From assembly GCA_014879545.1 (NCBI GenBank), contig JACSRV010000103.1, positions 1 to 46,062 of the forward strand: DNA of 46,062 bases. Reading direction: 5' to 3'. Numbering within the stretch: the stretch's first letter is position 1; the number at the start of each line of letters is the position of its first letter. The notes beneath the pieces were generated by a model that did not search any database, had not been told where the DNA came from, and worked only from the letters and a program-made list of their open reading frames with translations. Both the position numbers and the translations under genes were made by a program. Below, piece by piece: positions 1-8,560 of the stretch. The stretch is from Chitinophagaceae bacterium (GTDB taxonomy: Bacteria > Bacteroidota > Bacteroidia > Chitinophagales > Chitinophagaceae).

Positions 1-64
1 TATAAGAGACAGATTAATAACTTATTATATTTCTAATAAATTGACAAGTATTTAATTACACAAA

Positions 65-92
65 CAAGGGCTACCCGATCGGATAGCCCTTG
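65..92 (-). terminator. Rho-independent terminator of the dcw operon
   Basis: A 9-bp stem, CAAGGGCTA pairing with TAGCCCTTG, encloses a further self-complementary CCGATCGG core with one C/A mismatch. It starts 25 nt past the ftsZ stop. Read on the minus strand it is followed by a T-rich stretch (TTGTTTGTG). It ends transcription after ftsZ, so no further gene belongs to this operon. Confidence 0.75.
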
Positions 93-116
93 ACTTCTTC
101 AGGATTCTCTTATGAA

Positions 117-1847
117 TCAATCCGGCTTACGACCGTCCAGAAAAGTATTTATAGTATTTATACCCGCCTGGTCGTTGGTACCGGTTTTACCTACGGTATA
201 TCCGCTGTAAAAGGAGTCGGATGATGCAGGTGCATTTTCAATATTTACATTTTTGCGCATGTACGCAGGAACAGATTCGATCTCATCACTGTTGTCATTA
301 CCACCCCGAATATTCATACTCAGACTGCGCAAACGTGCCGCCCTGTCTTCAAACGCACGTTTTTGCTCTTCAAATCTTCTTTTCTCTTCAATCTCATCTT
401 CCGACAGAACGCGTTCTCCTATTTTCATCACTACCGGCTCACGAACAGGTTCACGCACCGGCTCTTCAGCACGGGGCTGAACCGGCACATTGTAAACCGG
501 CTCAAAGCGGGTTGTTTCTTCAACGAACACAACGGCGGGTGCAGGCTCTTCATTTACCTCCAACACAAAACTCTCACGCTCCTGAGGCTGCTCTTCAGCA
601 ATAGTCATAACAACAGGTGCCTGCTCGGGTTCCGGAGTATACACCGGTGCTTCGGGCGCCACATAAGCGGTTTCTACAACGGGAGAGAATGACACCTCCA
701 CAACGGGTGCCTCGGCTACAACCACTGTCTCCTCAACCAACACCGGTGCCAGACTTTCTGGTGTTTGTACCGGAGCAATGTACTCATCTACAGGAGAGGT
801 GACGTTTGCGTTCACTTCATCTAATGAAACAACTACTTTCTCAGGCTCGCTGTTGCGGGCAGGCATATCAGTATTGATCTCGCGATAATTAAAACCTGTT
901 GCGATAACGGTTACCGCGATCTTATCGCCCAGATTCGGATCGTGACCCATTCCGAGGATCACATCGCAATTGTCTCCGGCCTGCATCTGCACATAGGCCT
1001 GTATTGCTTCTGCTTCGTCCATTGTATGTTCGTGCTCCCCTGCAGCTGATGTGATGTTGAGAAGCAACCATTTGGCACCACGAATGTCGCTGTCGTTCAG
1101 CAATGGTGAGTTGAGTGCGTCCTCAACAGCCTGCAACGCACGGTTCTCTCCGCTTGCTGAGCTGCTTCCGAGTATCGCCACGCCGCCGTTCTTCATTACT
1201 GTACAAACGTCAGCAAAGTCCACGTTGATCTGACCTGTTGATGTGATCACATCCGTGATACATTTTGCTGCTGTTGCAAGTATGTCATCAGCCTTGGCAA
1301 ATGCCTTTGTAAACGGCAGGTTGCCAAACTGCTGGCGCAACTTATCGTTTGAGATGATGAGGATGGTATCTACGTGATCGCGCATACGATCGATTCCCTC
1401 CTGCGCCTGCTTCATGCGCTTGCGGCCTTCGTAAGTGAAAGGAGTGGTAACGATACCCACAGTGAGTATACCAAGTTCACGGCAGATTTTTGCAACAACC
1501 GGTGCACCGCCAGTACCGGTACCACCGCCCATACCGGCAGTGATGAATGCCATACGTGTATTCACTTTCAGGATCTTAGAAACATCTTCCAGACTTTCTT
1601 CGCACGACTGTTTGCCGATCTCGGGGTTAGCACCTGCACCCAGCCCTTGGGTAAGATGCGGACCTAACTGGATCTTGTTGACCACAGGACTAAGTGCCAG
1701 CGCCTGAGAGTCGGTATTGCACACCACGAAGTCTACGCCTTCAATGCCAAGACTGTGCATGTAATTTACGGCATTGCTTCCGCCGCCGCCTACGCCTATC
1801 ACCTTGATGATAGATGACTGATTCTTAGGGATTTCGAAATGTATCAT
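117..1847 (-). CDS. ftsZ: Cell division protein FtsZ
   Basis: FtsZ is the tubulin-like GTPase that polymerises into the cytoplasmic Z-ring and directs septal wall synthesis. Visible are the N-terminal nucleotide-binding loop GGGGSNA (residues 20-26), the tubulin signature GGGTGTG (108-114) and the T7 loop NVDFADV (208-214) that completes the GTPase site of the next subunit. The globular part ends near residue 322. A Pro/Val/Glu-rich linker of about 200 residues follows, then the conserved peptide ESVPAYMRKN (524-533) that binds FtsA. About 43 more residues follow, ending NTFLDGRKPD, so the peptide is not at the extreme C-terminus. At 576 aa it is much longer than the ~380-400 aa of E. coli or Bacillus FtsZ because of linker and tail. 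It is the last gene of the operon, 72 nt after ftsA. The start is ATG at 1847. Confidence 0.98.
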   Translation of the reverse strand: MIHFEIPKNQSSIIKVIGVGGGGSNAVNYMHSLGIEGVDFVVCNTDSQALALSPVVNKIQLGPHLTQGLGAGANPEIGKQSCEESLEDVSKILKVNTRMAFITAGMGGGTGTGGAPVVAKICRELGILTVGIVTTPFTYEGRKRMKQAQEGIDRMRDHVDTILIISNDKLRQQFGNLPFTKAFAKADDILATAAKCITDVITSTGQINVDFADVCTVMKNGGVAILGSSSASGENRALQAVEDALNSPLLNDSDIRGAKWLLLNITSAAGEHEHTMDEAEAIQAYVQMQAGDNCDVILGMGHDPNLGDKIAVTVIATGFNYREINTDMPARNSEPEKVVVSLDEVNANVTSPVDEYIAPVQTPESLAPVLVEETVVVAEAPVVEVSFSPVVETAYVAPEAPVYTPEPEQAPVVMTIAEEQPQERESFVLEVNEEPAPAVVFVEETTRFEPVYNVPVQPRAEEPVREPVREPVVMKIGERVLSEDEIEEKRRFEEQKRAFEDRAARLRSLSMNIRGGNDNSDEIESVPAYMRKNVNIENAPASSDSFYSGYTVGKTGTNDQAGINTINTFLDGRKPD

Positions 1848-1919
1848 ATCTTTTCGTTTTGTGGGTTAGTGATTTTGTTGTGTTATTAGTTGTGAGTTAA
1901 TGTATGTTTTTAGGATGTT

Positions 1920-3326
1920 TTATTTCAGTTCTTTGTCGTCAATATCTTCAAACAGGTCCATGAACTTGCCACGAAGACGATCAAACAGTTCCTTCATCGT
2001 GTCCTGACGTTTTTTGAACTTCTCCCATTTGTTGTTTGCGGCTACCTCGTCTGATATCTCCTGAACCGGCTCTTCAATTGTTTCAATCTCCTGCATCACA
2101 GGCTGATCAACAGATACACGCAGATAGTTGCCACCATTACCGTAAAACTCTGTGCGACCGCTTTCATAGTCGTAATAACCTCGGAGAATAAGTCCGATAC
2201 AAGTTGAATACATCGGGCTCATCAAAGCATCGTTATAGCCCCCTGCCAGATGTTCGTTCGGGTAGCCTATGCGCGCCCCCATGCCTGTCACATACTCAGT
2301 GAGCTGAGTGATGTGCTTGAGGCGAGCTCCTCCACCAGTAAGAATGATACCTCCGTTTAACCTGTGCTCGAGGCCTATCTGACGGATATTGAACATCACA
2401 TAGTCGAGTATCTCTTCCATGCGTGCCTGAATGATATTGGCAAGGTTCACCACTGACACCTCTTTTGCGGGAAGGCCACGAAGACCCGGGATAGTGATAT
2501 ACGAATTACGGTTAGCCTCACTTCCCAATGCGGTACCGAACTGAACCTTCATTTGCTCGGCCTGTGAACGCAACACACGCAGACCCGTAAGGATATCGTT
2601 TGTGATGTTCACACCTGCGTAAGGAATAACCGCGGTGTGCTTCAGTATACCATCGCAGAACACAGCCATGTCTGTTGTACCACCACCTATATCCACTATG
2701 GCTACACCGGCCTCCATATCCTCATCATTCATCACTGCTGCAGCGGAAGCAAGTGGCTGCAATATGAGATCACAGGTTTTCAGGTTAGACCTGTCAACAC
2801 AACGCTTCATGTTGCGAATTGCAGTGCTATCACCGGTGATCACATGGAAGTTGGCACCGATCTTGACGCCACTCATCCCCACCGGATCGATGATATCAGG
2901 AATATTGTCCACAGTATAGTCCTGCGGAATGATATCTATGATCTGATCGCCGGTGGGCAGATATGTTTTATACTGGTCGCGCAGCAGTTGTTCAATATCA
3001 TCTTTGCTGATCTCAGTATCTACATTGGCACGCACCCGGCTGCCCTGAGCCTGCATGCTTTTGATGTGCTTACCCGCAATCCCCACATATACCTCTGTAA
3101 TGGTGAGATCAGGATTGTTCTCGAAACAGCGTTTAATAGCCAACTCTACCGAATGCACACACTGCTCGATATTAATGACCACACCATGGTTAACGCCTTC
3201 GGAATCGGCGCGGCCAAAGCCGAGTATCTCCAGCTTCCCGTACTCGTTCTTTCGACCGGCTATCGCAACCACCTTTGTGGTCCCGATGTCCAGCCCTACG
3301 ATAATTGGTTGTTGTTTCTTACTCAT
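1920..3326 (-). CDS. ftsA: Cell division protein FtsA
   Basis: FtsA is the actin-like ATPase that anchors FtsZ filaments to the inner membrane and recruits later division proteins. Actin-fold nucleotide motifs are visible: phosphate 1 loop GLDIGTTKVVAIAG near residue 11, phosphate 2 loop IVDIGGGTTDMAVF near 210, and adenosine motif ILTGGGARLKH near 330. The inserted SHS2 (1C) region lies around residues 85-165. The C-terminus (KKRQDTMKELFDRLRGKF and onward) is rich in Lys/Arg and hydrophobic residues, as expected for the amphipathic membrane-targeting helix. At 468 aa it is somewhat longer than the ~420 aa E. coli protein because of the linker before that helix. It lies between ftsQ and ftsZ, as in most dcw clusters. 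The start is ATG at 3326. Confidence 0.97.
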   Translation of the reverse strand: MSKKQQPIIVGLDIGTTKVVAIAGRKNEYGKLEILGFGRADSEGVNHGVVINIEQCVHSVELAIKRCFENNPDLTITEVYVGIAGKHIKSMQAQGSRVRANVDTEISKDDIEQLLRDQYKTYLPTGDQIIDIIPQDYTVDNIPDIIDPVGMSGVKIGANFHVITGDSTAIRNMKRCVDRSNLKTCDLILQPLASAAAVMNDEDMEAGVAIVDIGGGTTDMAVFCDGILKHTAVIPYAGVNITNDILTGLRVLRSQAEQMKVQFGTALGSEANRNSYITIPGLRGLPAKEVSVVNLANIIQARMEEILDYVMFNIRQIGLEHRLNGGIILTGGGARLKHITQLTEYVTGMGARIGYPNEHLAGGYNDALMSPMYSTCIGLILRGYYDYESGRTEFYGNGGNYLRVSVDQPVMQEIETIEEPVQEISDEVAANNKWEKFKKRQDTMKELFDRLRGKFMDLFEDIDDKELK

Positions 3327-3356
3327 ACTGCATTTATATTTTTGTTCGGTTAGTAT

Positions 3357-4769
3357 TTAATGCCCGGAAGGATAGAGATACTTGCCGGCCTTATTATCTT
3401 TTTTATTTTCTTTTTTATTTTCTTTTTTGTTCTCCTTCTTTACCTTGCTTTTGTCTTTCTTTTTTGTTGCTTCCTTTCCTTTATCACCCCTTTTACCTGC
3501 TTTAGACGCCGGCTTTTTCGGAGCAGTCTTCGAGTGCGGCTTTGCCGCCGGATGGGCTGAATTACCTTTCACCGACTTCTTTGCTGCGCTACTACTCTTC
3601 GCCGCCTTCTTCACATCTTTTTTCAATTCAGGGGCAACATGTTTCACCGCCTTCTTAGCATTCCTGTCAACTGCGTTTTGTTGAGTTGGTTTCCGCACAT
3701 TCTTCACGGAAGAGCCCACTGCAGACGCACCTGCCTTCACCGGAGCTGATTGCTTTGCCGACTTCTTCTTTTCCAGCTCGCGATCTCTGGCAGCTTTTGC
3801 TGCAGCGACAGCCTCTTCATACTTCTTTTGCGCCCTTTCGGCTGCAGCCGCTTTTGCAGCAGCCACGGCAGCCTGATGGTTCACCTCAGCACGAACTGAA
3901 TCTTCATGACGTTTCTGCGCTTCCGTTACTTCAATGCTGGTTATCCAGTTCATCTTGCTGATGGCCTTATCTACAGGTCCCTTGTAAGGAAGAGACGGGG
4001 AGGCGATCACCTGGTCCTGAAAACGCACATCCAATGTCTGATACTTATCCCAGCCAATTCGATTCAGCACGTTCTTATAGAATGCCATTACATTCGCGAA
4101 CTTCTCTGAAAGACGACTCGTATCTCCCAGCAATATCTTCTGTTCCCCTATCACAGGTGTCAGTTCAAACATTCCTGCCGAATCGATAGCGATCTGTGAA
4201 ACCTGCGCGCTCCAGAAACTATCGGTATTTATAAAACGTGCAAGCCGCACTATCTGCTTCTTCATTCCTATACCCGCACTGTCATTACCAAGTTGGGGTA
4301 CATTTGTAACAACGTTTGTGTAGTAGGTATAGTCGTCAGACAATGGCATAGTATGTAACGTACTATCGATATAGTAACTCACGCCATCGGCTCTGAACAA
4401 ACGGGCAACAGGTACGCGCCTTGTCACCTCTATATGCATTACCCTCTCAATATCAATATACACCTGCGCGTTCTGCACCCACGGATCAGTCTCAATAGCC
4501 CGCTCTATACCACGCACATCAAGCTTTGACACCGGAGTGTGCAGTATGTCTATATTTCTTTTATAGATAGCGAGATCCATTATCTTTTTCTGCTCCAGAG
4601 AGTGATACTTTCTGTCGTTACTGATACCGACCACCGGCAACTTACGCAATGGCTTTTCACCTTCCACTGTCGAAGCGCTTACCATGGCTATGACACACCC
4701 GGTTGCGCCCACTATCGTGAGCAGCAACTGGAGTATCTTCCGCACTGATATTTTACGCTTCTCTGCCAC
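3357..4769 (-). CDS. ftsQ: Cell division protein FtsQ with long Lys/Ala-rich C-terminal tail
   Basis: FtsQ is the bitopic divisome protein that in other bacteria binds FtsL/FtsB and links early and late division proteins. The start is GTG at 4769, directly after the murC stop; it gives a short basic cytoplasmic N-terminus and one membrane helix (about 11-31). The next internal Met lies past the helix. A POTRA-like segment follows (about 70-125, with DPWVQNAQVYIDIERV), then the FtsQ beta domain to about residue 270. Residues 283-470 form an Ala/Glu/Lys coiled-coil-like stretch and then a Lys/Ala/Pro-rich, histone-H1-like tail ending in KENK/KDNK repeats. By topology this ~188-residue polycation faces the periplasm. 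FtsQ is usually 250-300 aa, so the tail is the oddity. The identification is supported by position between murC and ftsA. Confidence 0.9.
   Translation of the reverse strand: MAEKRKISVRKILQLLLTIVGATGCVIAMVSASTVEGEKPLRKLPVVGISNDRKYHSLEQKKIMDLAIYKRNIDILHTPVSKLDVRGIERAIETDPWVQNAQVYIDIERVMHIEVTRRVPVARLFRADGVSYYIDSTLHTMPLSDDYTYYTNVVTNVPQLGNDSAGIGMKKQIVRLARFINTDSFWSAQVSQIAIDSAGMFELTPVIGEQKILLGDTSRLSEKFANVMAFYKNVLNRIGWDKYQTLDVRFQDQVIASPSLPYKGPVDKAISKMNWITSIEVTEAQKRHEDSVRAEVNHQAAVAAAKAAAAERAQKKYEEAVAAAKAARDRELEKKKSAKQSAPVKAGASAVGSSVKNVRKPTQQNAVDRNAKKAVKHVAPELKKDVKKAAKSSSAAKKSVKGNSAHPAAKPHSKTAPKKPASKAGKRGDKGKEATKKKDKSKVKKENKKENKKENKKDNKAGKYLYPSGH
3397..3432. repeat. 12-bp tandem repeat inside the ftsQ tail
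   Basis: Two exact copies of TCTTTTTTATTT (3397-3408 and 3409-3420) are followed by a third with two differences (3421-3432). Read on the minus strand they encode the repeated KENK/KDNK tetrapeptides near the FtsQ C-terminus. Twelve bases equals four codons, so copy-number changes would keep the frame. Confidence 0.9.
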
Positions 4770-6128
4770 TTATTTGTTCTCCAATATTTGTTTAATCGGT
4801 CCTGTCAATTTATCAATATCGCCTGCACCCGCCGTAATGAACAGATCCAGTGGCGCAACTTTTACAAACTCAAGCAATCCTTCTTTCGACAAAATTGTAT
4901 TTGCCGAATTGCACATTCTCGTAGTGATGGTCTCCGATGTCACCCCCTCCATAGGCAGTTCACGTGCCGGGTAGATATCGAGCAAGATCACCTCATCGGC
5001 CAGATCCAGACTGCGTGCAAAACCATCGGCCAGGTCACGTGTACGGCTGAACAGGTGCGGCTGAAACGCCACAACACACCTACGGCCGGGGAACAGCCTC
5101 TTGGCACTCTTTATCAATGCTGCAAGCTCTTCGGGATGGTGCGCATAGTCGTCAATGTAAACCACCTTCTCCGTGCGCACCAGATACTCGAACCTGCGCT
5201 TTATGCCTTTGAACTGCGCTAATGCCTCACGAACCCTGCCTCCATCAATTCCCAACATTTGCGTAACTGCAATGGCTGCAATTGAATTCTCTACATTGTG
5301 CATCCCTCCAATGTTCAGCACCATATTTTCCAACTTCCAGTCAGCAGCCACTACGTCAAAAATGTAGCCGCCGTTGTTCAGTCTTATGTTATCAGCATAT
5401 ATATCTGCAGCATCGTTCTGCAGGCTGTAGGTAACCGTTTTAGGACCCTTCAGTTCGGCAGACCGATGCAGACCATGCTTCACCAGCAATGTGCCGCCCG
5501 GCTTGATATTCCTGGCATATGAAATGAAAGCCTCCTCCATTTCAGCCGGCGTTCCGTATATATCCAGATGATCAGGATCGATAGACGTAAGCACTGCCAG
5601 ATCCGGACTCAACTTCAGGAAACTGCGGTCATACTCATCTGCCTCTATCACTGCAGTATCATTGTCACTGCTCCAGTAGTTGCTTTCATAATTTACAGAT
5701 ATACCACCCAGAAAAGCATTACATCCATATCCGGTCTCACGCAGCAGGTAGGCAGTTGTGGTAGAGATCGTAGTCTTGCCATGTGTACCCGCCACAGTTA
5801 TGGCATACATCGCCTCTGTGATCCATTTAAGCGCATCGCTACGTTTGTACACAGGATAATTATTGTCCCTGAACCAATTCAATTCTGAATGGTCTTTCGG
5901 TATAGCGGGTGTATAGATCACCAGTTCAGCATCCTTGCGCAGCAGTGCAACATCGTCAGTGTAGTGTATCTGCATACCCTCCGCAGCAAGGCGGCGTGTA
6001 AGGTCCGTCTCGGTGCGGTCATAGCCGCAAACAGTGGCGCCGCGGCCCATAAAGAACCTTGCGAGCGCACTCATACCGATGCCGCCGATACCCACAAAAT
6101 AAACGTTCCTGATGTTCCTTACATCCAT
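4770..6128 (-). CDS. murC: UDP-N-acetylmuramate--L-alanine ligase
   Basis: MurC is the cytoplasmic ligase that adds L-alanine to UDP-MurNAc using ATP, the first amino acid of the peptidoglycan stem peptide. The N-terminal Rossmann-like UDP-binding motif is FVGIGGIGMSALARFF (about 11-26). The ATP-binding loop of the Mur ligase family is AGTHGKTT, near residue 114. The family motif DEYDRSFLKL follows near 170. The C-terminal ligase domain contains DDYAHHPEELAAL, characteristic of MurC, and FQPHLFSRT. The length (452 aa) is normal. It lies 13 nt after murG, and its stop codon abuts the ftsQ GTG start, consistent with one polycistronic transcript. Confidence 0.97.
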   Translation of the reverse strand: MDVRNIRNVYFVGIGGIGMSALARFFMGRGATVCGYDRTETDLTRRLAAEGMQIHYTDDVALLRKDAELVIYTPAIPKDHSELNWFRDNNYPVYKRSDALKWITEAMYAITVAGTHGKTTISTTTAYLLRETGYGCNAFLGGISVNYESNYWSSDNDTAVIEADEYDRSFLKLSPDLAVLTSIDPDHLDIYGTPAEMEEAFISYARNIKPGGTLLVKHGLHRSAELKGPKTVTYSLQNDAADIYADNIRLNNGGYIFDVVAADWKLENMVLNIGGMHNVENSIAAIAVTQMLGIDGGRVREALAQFKGIKRRFEYLVRTEKVVYIDDYAHHPEELAALIKSAKRLFPGRRCVVAFQPHLFSRTRDLADGFARSLDLADEVILLDIYPARELPMEGVTSETITTRMCNSANTILSKEGLLEFVKVAPLDLFITAGAGDIDKLTGPIKQILENK

Positions 6129-6141
6129 TTTCTACTTCTTT

Positions 6142-7248
6142 CTATCTGTTAGCTTTTGCTATTTCAATCACTTTTGCCGCAATTCGCTCGTCTGCATCCC
6201 TGATGGCAACTCTGCTCAAATTTGCAGTCATCTCCTGTTGCACGGAATTATTATTCATCAGCTCCTTCAACTTGCCCACCAATACGCTGTTCACCTCACT
6301 GTCTTTCACCATCCACGCCGCGTTATTGTTTACTAATGCCATGGCATTACTCTCCTGATGATTTTCGGCAGCATGCGGATAGGGAACAAATATCACCGGC
6401 TTGCCGGCTATGCACAGTTCCGCTATTGCCAGTGCTCCCGCCCTGGAGATGACTACATCAGTTGCTGCATAGGCGTAATCCATATCTGCAATGAAATCAC
6501 GCACAACTACTTTATCACCAAACATAGCGGCTGCCGCGCAGGCTTGCTCGTAATAGGGCTTGCCTGTCTGCCACAACAACTGCACCTGCTCACTTACTAT
6601 ATTGGCAAGACCGGCCTCAACCGCCTCGTTCACGGAACGGGCACCAAGGCTACCTCCTATCACCAACACCGTCTTTCGCCCCTCCTTCAGCCCAAACTTT
6701 GCACGCCCCTCGGCCGACGAGCGGTTCATATCAGCGATTGCTTTCCGAACCGGATTACCCGTCAGCTGCAGCACTCCGGCCGGAAAGAAACGCTCCATGC
6801 CGGAGTAGGCTACACATATCGCCTTCGCATTCTTGCCCAGTATCTTGTTACTTTTTCCTGCCCACGAATTCTGCTCCTGTATCAAAGTAGGAATACCTGC
6901 AGCTTGCCCCGCATGCAGGATAGGGAAGCTGGCATAACCGCCAACGCCCACTATTGCCGTAGGTGCAAACTCCTTTATGATACTCCTTGCCTGCATTCTG
7001 CTTTTTAATAATTTTAGTGGTAGCGTTATGTTCTTCCACATATTGCTCCTATTGAACCCCGCTATGTCCAACCCTACTATTTCAAATCCCTCCCGCGGGA
7101 CTTTCTCCATTTCCATCTTACCCTTGGCGCCTACAAACAACAGGCGAGTACCCGGCGCCAGACGCTGTAACGCGTGCCCTATGGCCACCGCAGGGAATAT
7201 ATGTCCCCCGGTACCACCACCTGCTATTATGACACGCATCTCACTCAT
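6142..7248 (-). CDS. murG: UDP-GlcNAc:lipid I N-acetylglucosaminyltransferase
   Basis: MurG transfers GlcNAc to lipid I to make lipid II on the inner face of the cytoplasmic membrane. It is a GT-B fold enzyme of family GT28. The N-terminal glycine-rich loop IAGGGTGGHIFPAVAIG (about 8-24) is the MurG signature. The middle region has GVGGYASFP and QEQNSWAGKSNK (acceptor side). The C-terminal donor domain contains GGSLGAR, SRAGALAIAEL and PYPHAAENHQESNA, the UDP-GlcNAc site. The length (368 aa) is standard. It sits between ftsW (14 nt upstream) and murC (13 nt downstream). The start is ATG at 7248; another Met at codon 4 is possible. Confidence 0.97.
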   Translation of the reverse strand: MSEMRVIIAGGGTGGHIFPAVAIGHALQRLAPGTRLLFVGAKGKMEMEKVPREGFEIVGLDIAGFNRSNMWKNITLPLKLLKSRMQARSIIKEFAPTAIVGVGGYASFPILHAGQAAGIPTLIQEQNSWAGKSNKILGKNAKAICVAYSGMERFFPAGVLQLTGNPVRKAIADMNRSSAEGRAKFGLKEGRKTVLVIGGSLGARSVNEAVEAGLANIVSEQVQLLWQTGKPYYEQACAAAAMFGDKVVVRDFIADMDYAYAATDVVISRAGALAIAELCIAGKPVIFVPYPHAAENHQESNAMALVNNNAAWMVKDSEVNSVLVGKLKELMNNNSVQQEMTANLSRVAIRDADERIAAKVIEIAKANR

Positions 7249-7262
7249 TTATCTTACTCTGT

Positions 7263-8522
7263 CTATTTCGTTTTCTTACCCTTTAATGCAGCAACTGCCA
7301 CCTCTTCCGAGGCCGCTTCGGCCTCAGCTTCGGCCGCCGCAACTGCCGCTAGCCTCGCCGCATTCTTCCGCTCACCTTCCATTTCATCCACATACTTACT
7401 CACGCTCAACACAATACCTATAGCTATACTGGTAAACCATATTGACGATCCACCCATGCTGATCATAGGCAACGTGAGACCAGTTACAGGCACCAGGTGC
7501 ACATTCACTGCCATGTTCAACATAGCCTGAAACACAAGCGTCACACTGAGTCCCACTGCCAGAAACGCGCCGAATGCAAACGGACATCGTTTGAATATGA
7601 GTACACTTCGCCATAAGAACAGCAAGTACAACAGCACTACGAAGGTTCCCCCGAGCAACCCGTATTCCTCTATGATGATTGCGAAGATGAAATCAGAATA
7701 AGGATGTGGCAGGAAGTTCTTCTGCAGACTCTTGCCAGGTCCACGCCCGGTAAGGCCGCCATTCGCGATCGCGATCTTTGCCTGCTCTACCTGATAGACA
7801 TCCTGGTGTTTGCTGTTCTTATCCTCTTCTTTAAAAAAGTCCTTCACCCTGCGCTCCCATGTAGCAGCACGACCCACACCTGTAAGTTTGGAGATCGTAA
7901 ACACTACACTCAGGCACATAAAACCTGCTACTGCCAAAAACACGAGGTGCTTCAATTGAACTCTGCCGATAAAGAACATGATGGCGCAAGTGGCACCCAG
8001 CATCAACGCGGTAGACAAGTTCGCCGGTGCTATCAAGGCACAGGTAAGCAACATGGGTACCAACACAGGTATAAAACCCTTCCTGAAATCCTTGATCACG
8101 TCCTGCTTTATAGTAAGCATACGCGCCAAAAACATGAACAATGCCAACTTGGCAAGATCCGATGTCTGGAAAGTGAGATTAATTACCGGCAACTTTATCC
8201 AACGAGATCCCTCATTCAGACTGGTACCAAACATCAATGTATATATCAACAGCGGCAGCGATCCCAGGTACATATAAACCGACCATTTCGCAAACCTTGT
8301 ATAATTGATTCGGTGCACATAATAAACAATAAGCAGACCGAGCCCTAATACCATTACCTGTTTAGCCAGATAGTATCCTGAGTTTTTCTCCATGCGATAA
8401 GCAAGAGAACCTGTGGAGCTATACACCGCAAGCAGGCTGATAAAGGAAAGCACAAGCACGACGCCCCAAATTACTTTGTCGCCCTTCGTTCTTGTCAGTA
8501 TTTGCTTCATTCCGTCAGCCAT
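7263..8522 (-). CDS. ftsW: Peptidoglycan polymerase FtsW (SEDS family)
   Basis: FtsW is the SEDS-family glycosyltransferase that polymerises lipid II at the septum with its partner transpeptidase FtsI. The protein has about ten hydrophobic segments. SEDS landmarks are visible: STGSLAYRMEKNSGYY in the first loop, EGSRWIKLPVINLTFQTSDLAKLALF, and the C-terminal PVTGLTLPMISMGGSS. ftsI is in the same operon. After the last membrane segment (about residue 380) there is an Ala/Glu-rich cytoplasmic tail of about 35 residues ending LKGKKTK, longer than in many homologues. RodA is the main alternative, but the dcw location favours FtsW. The start is ATG at 8522. Confidence 0.95.
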   Translation of the reverse strand: MADGMKQILTRTKGDKVIWGVVLVLSFISLLAVYSSTGSLAYRMEKNSGYYLAKQVMVLGLGLLIVYYVHRINYTRFAKWSVYMYLGSLPLLIYTLMFGTSLNEGSRWIKLPVINLTFQTSDLAKLALFMFLARMLTIKQDVIKDFRKGFIPVLVPMLLTCALIAPANLSTALMLGATCAIMFFIGRVQLKHLVFLAVAGFMCLSVVFTISKLTGVGRAATWERRVKDFFKEEDKNSKHQDVYQVEQAKIAIANGGLTGRGPGKSLQKNFLPHPYSDFIFAIIIEEYGLLGGTFVVLLYLLFLWRSVLIFKRCPFAFGAFLAVGLSVTLVFQAMLNMAVNVHLVPVTGLTLPMISMGGSSIWFTSIAIGIVLSVSKYVDEMEGERKNAARLAAVAAAEAEAEAASEEVAVAALKGKKTK

Positions 8523-8560
8523 GACTATTGTTTAACTGTGCCTTTCCCTGAATAATAATA

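Noticed and set aside
2637-3353. 238-codon frame antisense to ftsA
   Set aside because: The minus-strand gene is clearly FtsA, with all actin-fold motifs intact. The opposite frame has no signal or domain.
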